NCBI GenBank assembly: GCA_002633025.1 | Contig: NMRB01000101.1 | Location: 438,428 to 502,427, forward strand | Reading direction: 5' to 3' | Length of the DNA: 64,000 bases | Source: Notospermus geniculatus | Taxonomy: Eukaryota > Nemertea > Pilidiophora > Heteronemertea > Lineidae | In this document: piece after piece, positions 32,252 to 41,100 of the stretch | Position numbering within the stretch: position 1 is the stretch's first letter | How the letters are laid out: the number at the start of each line of letters is the position of its first letter | The notes under the pieces: model-generated | The model's database searches: none | The model's input: the letters and a program-made list of their open reading frames with translations, nothing else | Told to the model about the DNA's origin: nothing | Position numbers and translations under genes: made by a program

Positions 32252-33649
32252 TCACATGTACGTTTTGATCTTGTTTTCAATGCGTGCTTTACATATCGGA
32301 CACATCTGTAACTGGAGTGAGCAAGCTTCACAAGACACCTTGTGTCCACAGGGCGTGAACACCATGTCGGCAGAAGCATCCATACATATTTTACACATCA
32401 GCAAGTTTCTCATCTCTTCATTTTCCAACGCTAGTTCTGCCATAGATCTTGGTGGATTATCGAAAATACTGTACTGGGGCGTCCTCTTGTCGTTGTTACT
32501 CGCGAATCCCGGTTTGATGTCCATTCCATGTGTATTGTATGCATGAGTTTGATGAGTCGCCGGAGAAGGCGTCAGTGTCGGCGGTGGTAGACGAGTTGGA
32601 AGTGGTACCGGTGGCAGGTACAGAGTCGGCTTTGGATTCACACGTCCCACATTGCTCAGTCCCAAATCAAAATATCCCAAAAGGCTGTACCGATCCCCTC
32701 GCAACCACGCATTTCGCACTTTGTCCAACATATCTTCGAACGAGGAAAAGTAGTCCTTTTCATACATCATCTGTTCGGCAATTACCGTGCCTATGAGTTC
32801 CTTACTGAATCCATATTCGTCATGTATGAATTTGGCTTCCTCGCGGTCTAGCTCCGCTCGCACTTCTCTTGCCTGTACCCGTCTCACCAGGGTTTTCATG
32901 TGAGCCGGAGTATATGGCGGCAATGGGAGTTCCTTACAGGCCATCGGCGTTCTTGACAAGATCTTAGCTTTCCTGTAGACTTCCGAGTTCTCGTCTATCT
33001 GTATGCTTAGCATTTCAGCGCCAGCAAATACTCTCTTCACGAAACCGTAGCCCTTGCAGTCGTATCCGTATTGTAAGCACTCGCCTATGATTTGTCCGAC
33101 AATCTCCCGCCCTTCCCTCAGGAACATAGACACCAGTAATTTATTCTCTGGCAAATCTAATCTGGCGCGTATTTCCCCAGGCTCAACTATCCTTTGCATT
33201 CGATCGGGTCCACTTTGCGAAGTTTCTCTCGGGTGTTCCGTATCCCTCGTCTCCCGATAAACGTTAACGGGTCGTCTTCTCATCTCCTTTGACTTCAACA
33301 ATTGATCTACCGCAGGGATGATCTTCACTTTGTAGAATTTCAGCGTCGCACGAATGTAGTCCACTCCTTTCTTGGCAATCAAGAAAGAACACGACGGTGA
33401 GAAACGAGCGTGTTCCATATCGGCACTGTCCGTCGCAGTCCACGCTTCCAACAACACGTCGCAAGAGAAACAGCGGGTATTGTCATACCGATCTGATGAC
33501 GATGGAAAGAAACCCGACTTGGCTAACTTTTCTGGTCCGATGGGGTGGTCTGACCAATCACTGGTGTGATTTATGAATGCTCGCAATCGCCGTTCTTTCG
33601 TTTGCTTGTCATAATGTTTTATTTGGTAATGGTCTGCTATGTCGTCCAT
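32252..33649 (-). CDS. Inhibitor-of-apoptosis protein: BIR, UBA-like segments, RING
   Basis: 465 codons from ATG, intronless. One BIR domain at residues about 22-95 has CFSC...H...C spacing. Two related helical segments follow (IRARLDLPENKLLVSMF near 160; VRAELDREEAKFIHDEY near 275) that look like UBA-type repeats. The same type of segment is found once in the 23810 IAP. After a Pro-rich linker comes a complete C-terminal C3HC4 RING (CKIC...CGHKVSCEAC...CPIC). IAPs of this type act as E3 ligases on caspases and TRAF-linked complexes. Lack of introns suggests a viral or retroposed copy. A TATA-like site lies 101 bp upstream. It is next to the TRAF-like gene on the same strand. Confidence 0.85.
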   Translation of the reverse strand: MDDIADHYQIKHYDKQTKERRLRAFINHTSDWSDHPIGPEKLAKSGFFPSSSDRYDNTRCFSCDVLLEAWTATDSADMEHARFSPSCSFLIAKKGVDYIRATLKFYKVKIIPAVDQLLKSKEMRRRPVNVYRETRDTEHPRETSQSGPDRMQRIVEPGEIRARLDLPENKLLVSMFLREGREIVGQIIGECLQYGYDCKGYGFVKRVFAGAEMLSIQIDENSEVYRKAKILSRTPMACKELPLPPYTPAHMKTLVRRVQAREVRAELDREEAKFIHDEYGFSKELIGTVIAEQMMYEKDYFSSFEDMLDKVRNAWLRGDRYSLLGYFDLGLSNVGRVNPKPTLYLPPVPLPTRLPPPTLTPSPATHQTHAYNTHGMDIKPGFASNNDKRTPQYSIFDNPPRSMAELALENEEMRNLLMCKICMDASADMVFTPCGHKVSCEACSLQLQMCPICKARIENKIKTYM

Positions 33650-34326
33650 GGTTTCTTTGGTTGTTGGTCAACTTGATGGAATTACTAACTTTTAAATGTA
33701 TTGTGAATCTCCTAACATTTGAATACCGGTGTTGTTTTCAAGACGATCGTTTTATACATGTGACTCTTACCTTTTTACTACAATGTTTGTAACGTATCTC
33801 ACCAGTTACGAATCCTGATTTGAAACTACCGTCTAAAAATTCACCATATAATGAGGACCCCGCAGAACTACGCCACGACGTGGCGCTGTCAGTGTAAGGC
33901 CCGGAAGTCCTATTTTCTAACAGTATTTCCATTTACTTCTTGCCCCCAAATAAACCACTCTCTTTGGTTCAATTTTGATTAAATTACACTGTCCTGTTTC
34001 ATGTTCAAAGTTCTCCATATATCACTGCTTTGTTTCGTCAGAAATGCCACAGGATTCCAATACTGACGACGTCTTTTGGAGAAATTTCCACAGAAAATTG
34101 TGTAGAAAAATGTACACATGCTTTGACGACGTGACGTCAACAGCGAAAAAATTGACGTCAGTACGTCATTCGGGTCTTATACTTGCTGCGCCATCTGCAG
34201 TCATGCTGGTTCCCCATTCCAAATAGATAACATATTTTTTTTACAATTATCACATCAAATTCGTATGAGCCACTAGTACTTTCCATTTTATGTTCACTCA
34301 TTCATTCAAGTTTCGTGTTCACTCAT
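33650..34326. promoter_or_regulatory. Interval between IAP and TRAF genes with TATA, shared motif and two CRE-type sites
   Basis: A minus-strand TATAAAA at 33750-33756 sits about 100 bp before the IAP ATG. At 33786-33818 lies a 33-bp motif also found upstream of the TRAF gene (35569) and at 58819. Two perfect TGACGTCA palindromes lie at 34132 and 34153. A 20-bp direct repeat (gttcactcattcattcaagt) occurs at about 34290 and 34316, just after the TRAF stop. Confidence 0.4.
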
Positions 34327-35526
34327 TCATTCAAGTGAGTCGGAAATGCTACACTTCAGGAAAATAGTGTCGTCTCTCAAATATGCATCCGATTCAACTA
34401 CAGAATGATCGACAAATTTAGGACACCCCGATGCAATGTTCATGTCTGTGGTTGGCCGCTGGAAACTACTGCTATTGGGATCAGGGCGGAAAGTTTCGGA
34501 AATGTCCACACCGTCTTTGATTTGCGTCAACAACGTCAGCGTGACAACTTCTTTGAAAGGCCACTTTAGAATACTGTCGTGATCGCCTTTCATGATGACA
34601 AAAAACAGAGACAAACACTTGCGTTTACCAGCACCGTCTCCATTCAAGTACGCCCTCATTCTCACCTTGTAGCCGTGTAAGTGGGAGTAGAATGGCTCGC
34701 TATACAGCGACAGCGTTGTTCCTCTTTCAGCCTCCTGTTTCAAAGTCTGATAATTCTTTATCGCCCAAACTTTGGTGCCGTTGTGGCTGGTGCACTGCAG
34801 TCGTTTAACTTCAGCTGCCAACTGTTTATAGAGAATGAACATCTGTGACGTCTCTAAATTGTTCAACTGGTCGTGCCCTCTAACCGCGTCACCTCCCCCC
34901 CTCCTGTTAATATCGAAGATTGCTGTCTTGTTGACGTTTACCGTCTCCAACATTTCTACACAAGTTTTCTTACAATTTATCACTTCCTTCTCGATGTTTT
35001 TCTCCCTGCGTTTCAAATCGGTAAGTTCTCGATCAATCTCGCCGCGTTCATGTCTGACAAGCGATGCCACTATGTCGTGATCTTCTTCCATCTTCTTCAG
35101 CCTCTTTTTCAACCGTTTGTTCTCACTTTTGATAACGGCGCACTCTTTCACTATCAGGTCTAAATGTCCACAAAGATCGTCGCGTTCATGAAGCTCGATG
35201 TCGTCTTTGCCAAGGAACGTGTCGCACCCGAATTCGGCAAACTTGCACTGTTTTGGCCTCGCCTCACAATCATACTTGTAGTGGTGGTCGACATCTCTCC
35301 TCTTAGTTGACACCTTCATACAAAAAGTGCATTCGCTTTCCGTCTCCAGACACTCTTTTTGTTTGTGAGTTTCCAGTTCTTTGCGTGGTACTTCAATACC
35401 ACATTCGTCGCAAGTGTTGGGTCTGTCTTTGTAATGTTCCGTGACGTGGGCAGTCATATCAGAGAGGAGTAATCTGGCTTTACAGCCTTTCATTGCAAAT
35501 GGACAAGGAACGGCGTACTGGTCCAT
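34327..35526 (-). CDS. TRAF-like protein (zinc fingers, coiled coil, MATH) without RING
   Basis: 399 codons from ATG, intronless. Residues about 8-120 are TRAF-type zinc fingers (CPFAMKGC...H...H, CDECG...H, CTFCMK..., CKFAEFGC...H). Residues about 125-250 are coiled coil. Residues about 255-395 form the TRAF-C/MATH domain, with the signature YSEPFYSHLHGYKVRMRAY and LSLFFVIMKGDHD..LKWPF. Cellular TRAFs use the MATH domain to bind TNF-receptor tails and the N-terminal RING for ubiquitin ligation. Here no RING precedes the fingers, so the product could act as a dominant decoy. It is adjacent to an IAP and an I-kappaB-like gene. Confidence 0.85.
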   Translation of the reverse strand: MDQYAVPCPFAMKGCKARLLLSDMTAHVTEHYKDRPNTCDECGIEVPRKELETHKQKECLETESECTFCMKVSTKRRDVDHHYKYDCEARPKQCKFAEFGCDTFLGKDDIELHERDDLCGHLDLIVKECAVIKSENKRLKKRLKKMEEDHDIVASLVRHERGEIDRELTDLKRREKNIEKEVINCKKTCVEMLETVNVNKTAIFDINRRGGGDAVRGHDQLNNLETSQMFILYKQLAAEVKRLQCTSHNGTKVWAIKNYQTLKQEAERGTTLSLYSEPFYSHLHGYKVRMRAYLNGDGAGKRKCLSLFFVIMKGDHDSILKWPFKEVVTLTLLTQIKDGVDISETFRPDPNSSSFQRPTTDMNIASGCPKFVDHSVVESDAYLRDDTIFLKCSISDSLE

Positions 35527-35568
35527 TGGAGATAATTCCGGTTCGTAAGTAGAGCAAAAAGTGAAAAG

Positions 35569-35603
35569 TCAGGATTCGTAACTGGCGAGATACCTTATAA
35601 ATA
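35569..35603. promoter_or_regulatory. Shared 33-bp upstream motif, TRAF copy
   Basis: TCAGGATTCGTAACTGG followed by CGAGATAC and TTATAAATA, 43 bp upstream of the TRAF start codon. Close copies are at 33786-33818 (opposite orientation) and 58819-58850. Confidence 0.4.
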
Positions 35604-35739
35604 GCATTTTTTAGTAAACAAGGCACATCAGAAATTCATGACATTGAAAAAAAGAGTGACCGTCGAAGCTTTGAACTACAAGCATACTAAGTACCTGTAC
35701 TCACTCATCGAAAATTTACATATTTCCCGCCATAGTCAT

Positions 35740-36170
35740 GGTTCCTGCAGCTTTTTGGTGAGCAAAATTAAGGCCTTTTTAAGGCTTTTTAAGGCCAGTC
35801 CAGGAAAAATTTAAGGCCAAGTTGTCAGGAGTTATCACGTAGGTTCTGCAACTTGCGGCGAATATTTTTTTCGCACAATGGTTTAGCACAGCCTGAAGGT
35901 TAGCGCTGAGGGTGGGATCCCGACTTTCACGACCGGGCAGTTTTCAATTGATATGAATAAAACATCATAAGGAAGGGGAAACGGTTTAACAATATCTCTG
36001 CCATTGTTAAAGATCATCATGAGAATAATGTATAACTATCAGGGCTCCCGCGGATCCTTAAAAAGCATTAAAAGTCATGAATTTTTGTTTTTTCAGAATT
36101 AAGGCCTTAAAAAGCCTTAAATATAGAATTTTTTCACTCAGTGGCCTTAAAAAGGCCTTAAATTTGATTT
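35740..36170. repeat. AAGGCCTT-rich repeat DNA
   Basis: Repeated ttaaggccttaaaaagcc-like words in both orientations, around 35770-35820 and 36055-36165. Probably the two ends of a degenerate transposon. Noncoding. Confidence 0.4.
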
Positions 36171-36178
36171 AGCTTCAG

Positions 36179-36775
36179 TTTTGAATTTTCAAACGTTGGT
36201 AACGCCGTTAACTGACAATGAACGATATTCTCACAAGCGCAGATTCCCACCCGACAGGTCACTGGAGTATGTTCTTACTGAACTGGACACTAGAAACTAC
36301 GATGGTTTCACTCCTGTCCACTTAGCAGTTGCGAATGGTATGCTGGACGCCGTAATAACGATGGGTCAGCTGGGATTCGACTTGGACGCAATGGTAGGCC
36401 TATGTATTCCAACAACTTAATAAAAAAAACAACATTGGCCCCACGATTGTTACCTAGGTGTTATTCACTCATGTTCGTTTCTTTCAGACTGGCAAATGCG
36501 GCAAAAGACCCCTACATTTGGCTATCGAGAATACAAACCTCAGTTACGAGTGGATACAAAAGTTACTGATGCAGACCAACATCGATGTCAGTGCTTCAAC
36601 GTGTTACAATTTGTCGCCAGTCGTACTAGCTAATGAGCGGCGTCGTTTTGACATTGTAGAGCTACTAGTTAACTGCGGATCAGACACATCAGATTTGTTT
36701 TGTCCTGTCATCGAAGAGGAGGACTCGGATTTAGAAGGCGTGGTGGAGGAATTTCACGATTTCGTAGTGTCATGA
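36179..36775 (+). CDS. I-kappaB-like ankyrin-repeat protein, two visible exons
   Basis: Exon 36179-36393 follows a CTTCAG acceptor. An intron of 94 bp (GTAGGC...TTTCAG) leads to exon 36488-36775, with frame kept. At least three ankyrin repeats are visible: NYDGFTPVHLAVANGMLDAV, KRPLHLAIENTNLSYEWIQKLL and YNLSPVVLANERRRFDIVELLV. This order and wording is typical of I-kappaB and NF-kappaB precursor ankyrin domains. The tail is acidic (EEEDSDLEG). The upstream exon(s) that should carry the start and any degron were not found; the DNA there is repeat. It may be a 5'-truncated or captured gene. A product would sequester Rel factors. Confidence 0.6.
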
Positions 36776-36796
36776 TAAAAACATATGGCCAAAATA

Positions 36797-37537
36797 CTAA
36801 TGACATTCACCGGGAATCAAACATGTCCCATTGTACATTAGTACAATATCGGTGGCAATCAGGATCCATGCCATTACGCAGAGTCCGTTGAACACGATAA
36901 AAATTTTGAATAGACAATGACAGCATGATCCACAACAGCCTTTGGACTTGGTACTTTTTAATGAAATCATGTTTTCGTCCATTTCATTCTTCTCATCTCG
37001 TAAGATGTCGATGGTCTCTACGAAAATCTTGGCTGTGGTACGGTCCACCGTTCCGGATGTCAACATCTTTCGTACGGCCTTGTCGCATTTCGCCTGCGCC
37101 TTATCGTATCCAAAGTTTAAACTTTTCAGGAACTCTACTAGAAAGATAAGCGTCATACAAAATGTGATCGCAAAGGCTGCAAAAACCACTCGACATTCTC
37201 TGATTGGATTGGCCGTTTTATATACTATGGTTTTCATTGCCTCCTTCTTGGTGAACAAGTTTGCAATTTTGTCAGACAAGTTTTCCTTCCGTAATAACGT
37301 GCCGCTGGATCCGACAGCAACGGCCACTGTATAGGCAAGACAGTATATGATAAGTACAACAGAACCGATGATCACGGCAACAACGCAAAAACACATCAAT
37401 CCAAACATCACCCTGTGCTTCATCGGATTCACATAAGTTTCGGGGTATTCGTAATTTTCGACTTCTTCTCTTTCACTTTCATCTTCATAGGCAAAATATT
37501 TATAATGTACACTCGAGTCACCGCTTTGTCCCTCCAT
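36797..37537 (-). CDS. Multi-pass membrane protein with Cys-rich patch (246 aa)
   Basis: 246 codons from ATG, intronless. A cytosolic-type acidic N-terminus of about 45 residues is followed by hydrophobic segments at about 45-75, 112-135 and 205-235. Before the last is a CCGSCCHC cluster that could be palmitoylated. It is convergent with the ankyrin gene (22 bp between stops) and co-directional with the next membrane protein gene. It looks like a virion or envelope membrane protein. No family recognised. Confidence 0.6.
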   Translation of the reverse strand: MEGQSGDSSVHYKYFAYEDESEREEVENYEYPETYVNPMKHRVMFGLMCFCVVAVIIGSVVLIIYCLAYTVAVAVGSSGTLLRKENLSDKIANLFTKKEAMKTIVYKTANPIRECRVVFAAFAITFCMTLIFLVEFLKSLNFGYDKAQAKCDKAVRKMLTSGTVDRTTAKIFVETIDILRDEKNEMDENMISLKSTKSKGCCGSCCHCLFKIFIVFNGLCVMAWILIATDIVLMYNGTCLIPGECH

Positions 37538-37586
37538 TTCGTCGCGGGGTAGTAGTTTTTGACGTTGTTTTGTTCGCTTGAACCCT

Positions 37587-38135
37587 TTACGGTAATCTTT
37601 GTTGTTTGCAACGAAATTTTCGCTCGTAATAACTACCTACGACACCCATTATGTAGATGAAGATCAAGCTGACCAAGGTCGTAGAAGCAGTCACCATGGG
37701 CATGTTGTGAACGTCCTCTAATTCGTAAGGGAAGGTTTTTCCGAATTCCAGTGCATTTTTCATCACATCCCCGCCGTCTTCCAGTGACTTTTTGGTAATT
37801 TTGTCCCACTGTGCAGCCAGTGCTACCATCTTACAATCCCTGCAACACCGTACGGATCCATGACACTTGACATACATTGTCTTAGTACAGATATCAAACA
37901 GATCTATCTCCGTCGTTTCGTTAAGTATGCTGCGACATCCAGATAGCGGTGTACATAACCTCCCTCGTCTCCTCAACAGTCCCTTTTCTCGGTACTCTGC
38001 TTGGGTGCCGATATTGGCATCAAGGTCGCTGTAAAATGTAGTGTCCCAGAAGAAAAAGATGAAGCCGTAAAAGCATAAAAATCCTATCAGATTGAGTACC
38101 AGTAGGAACTTATTTACGACATCGCTGACACCCAT
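37587..38135 (-). CDS. Two-TM membrane protein with cysteine-rich ectodomain (182 aa)
   Basis: 182 codons from ATG. The N-terminal TM is at about 8-32 (FLLVLNLIGFLCFYGFIFFF). An ectodomain-like loop of about 115 residues follows with a C...C...C...C...CC..C pattern (CHGSVRCCRDC) and one NET sequon. The second TM is at about 150-172 and the tail is basic. It is divergent from the 1215-aa gene with 56 bp between ATGs. Probable envelope protein, family not recognised. Confidence 0.6.
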   Translation of the reverse strand: MGVSDVVNKFLLVLNLIGFLCFYGFIFFFWDTTFYSDLDANIGTQAEYREKGLLRRRGRLCTPLSGCRSILNETTEIDLFDICTKTMYVKCHGSVRCCRDCKMVALAAQWDKITKKSLEDGGDVMKNALEFGKTFPYELEDVHNMPMVTASTTLVSLIFIYIMGVVGSYYERKFRCKQQRLP

Positions 38136-38191
38136 GTCGAGAGTTGGATCACATACCGTGTCAGTGAGCTCTCGATATTAATCACATTAGT

Positions 38192-41100
38192 ATGGATCGA
38201 TTGCGGATTAATAGAAGAAATCACACCGTAGGCACCACGTCCATTTCCACTCACAGTCCTTTGGACCAGATTATTCCGCCGGGGATTCATGCCGTCACCG
38301 GCGGATCGAACGCAAGTTATCCACACATACAAAATGTGGAAAACGGCGTCTGTAGGAAAATGGTCACACTTGGTGAAAAATGCTTCGTAGATAAAGAGAA
38401 GATATCCAATAAAGCCTTTCCTGACAACATCATAGACATGTTGGAGACTAGTAACGTGCTCATGGCTCTTATGCCCATGGGAGCTGAAGACATAGACGTC
38501 AGTGAGACGGAATTCAACAGTTGGATGACGGACAAGGCCAATGTCAGCACCTCGTACAGTGATCTTACGGTATTCCCTCTACAAGTCCTCGACGATACGC
38601 TAGCTGTACTCAATGATCCAGATAATTTCAGGGCGACGTCCGTTTTCCAAGATTTCCTCTTTCATGCGCTAACCAAGGACAAGAACGTGTTCTTCAAGAC
38701 ACCGAGGGGAGCAAACGTTCCGTTGAACAGTCCAATCAAAAAATTGAAACGGTGTATCTTTCCAACAATGGTAGCGGCATTTGATCGAAACGACATGATT
38801 ACGGTCTTTGGAAACAACACGATTGACACCTGTGGTATCACGAAAGGATTGGTCACTAAAAATATGAACGTCCCTATCCGAGTCAAGGCCGACAGGCTCT
38901 TCGGTAAAGAAAAACTGCAATTGTGTGACTGCAACCTTTTCATGTGCATAGCACCGTCGCCAGATGTCCTCGTCTCTGGGCTTCTAGTAAACCGTGCAGC
39001 TGCCAGACGGACGAGAAGAAAAGCACCGACTACAGTAAATTACGGCGGACAAGAAAACGTGGGATGGAAATCCAGAGTCATCAGAGACACCATGGAGACT
39101 GTACACGAATCGTCTTACGTAACGACCTTTTGGTTGGAACCTTTAGGAAATACTTATGAAGCCGTGCACACTCAAGTTAAAGCTAGATGCATCGAACATG
39201 GACCAAGACACGTGGACACGGTACAGTATCGGTGTCTCGCCACAATCAAAATCGCTCACGTGCCCACTCAGTCCACACCGCTGCCAACCTTTAATTGTAG
39301 CGGTAAGCAGATGATAGAAATATCCCCATACATATTGGACTTGGGAACAGAGTGGCAGTGGGATTATTTCTCTTACCCATCAGAACTGACGAGAGGACGT
39401 GGAATGTACACCATCGGTGGAACCCCCCCCCCGTCCAAACCTACGGCAGCGCCATCTACAGTACTCTGCAGAACGACAGGAATGCCGCCCGTACTAGTTC
39501 CATCGTATCCTCTGTCGATATTGCCGTCCCTTACGAAGTGTATGAAACGCACGGGTCACTTTCCTACGGTTAGTGGCAAAAAGACAAAGTACATGAAACC
39601 CAGCCTCTCTTCGGCTTTCCCGCCAGAAGTGAACGAATTGGACAAGGAAGACTCGGCGATTTCTAAGGCTGATCTAGGTGACTTTGGTTATGTCACACGG
39701 TCTTCAAAGATGATCACGATTGACAGAGACAGGAGGCTATTTGACACCGCACCGGAGCCAGAAGTTAATTTGCGATCGAAGAGTCCGAGACCCAGTGTGC
39801 CCAGAACCTTGCCAGCATTTGGACGCAGCGTTGGCGTGATGTCGATGTCTTCCTTTGATGGTCTTAGTGACGTGTCTGCTCAAACAGATATAAACGATAT
39901 GATATCACACACGGTACTTCCTTCGGACAGAGATACTGAACACAACACTCTCTTGATCAGTAGGATGGACATCGAGTTGTCCACGCTGTCCGAAGAGATG
40001 ATTGACTCAATGAAGACAGATAACAAAACCATATCTTCCACAATCGACAATGTCAACAAGGTTATGGCTGGTCACATGGCCACAATCACAAGACACCTGC
40101 AAGATGAGTTCCACGAGACAATATTCAAGTCCGTTGACGAAACAGAACGTCAACTTCAAAATTTCACAGACTACGTTGGGCGTGTTGACCACGTAGATGA
40201 TAATATAGACTCCGTTCGCGGCAGGTTGAAGAATTTCAGAACAAACATGCTCGGAATCACCAAAGACACGATAATCATATGCGTGCAGTCTGTATTAGAA
40301 TTGCGAAACATTATCATTGGTCTTTTGGACGACTACAAGACATGCAGAATCAAACTGATGAAAATGTATCAATCAGCCGTAGAAAGCGAAGATATGATGA
40401 TGAAACAGAAAAACATCGCAGATGTGCAAAACAACGAGGACGCCAGGAAAAAAGTGGAAGAAGAAATGGAGAAGATAATGAAAAACCTCACGGTTGAATT
40501 TAACGAATTAAACAAAGAGTCAGACAGAATAATGAACGAAACAAAAAAGCAAATAGAAAGACGAATTGAGGCTTTCGACGAGGAGATTGACAAGAGAATG
40601 AAAGAGCGGAGGGCGATGGTGCACAAATATGAAGAGGAGTCTTATGATGCGTATCGCAAAATTGATATGTTGATCAAAAAATATCAGCAGAAAATGTACG
40701 AAGAACAACTTAAAAATAAAGAGGTGATGCACCGGAAAGCATTGGAGAGGAGGTTGACAGTCAGTTTGCCTCCGACGGGGTCTTCACATTCATCTAAATC
40801 ACCGATAATGTCTAACTCTTCACCGAAAAAATCATCATTACCACCGTTTTCACCAAAGTGTTCCCCAAAAGGGTCATCCACGATGCCGACCACACAATCG
40901 ATGGCGGGTAGCAGGGGAGAGGCCAGTGTCCCCGTCGTAGAAACTACAGTCTCAGGGGACCCAACTGAATCAAAATCTAAGCCAGCGGGGGGAAATAAAG
41001 CAGAAGAAGCCAAAGAAAATCCAGAAGAAGGAAAACAGTCTCCGTCTGAATCACCAGCACTTACAGCGCCGACCACGGATGTCACGATAGTGACAAGCGA

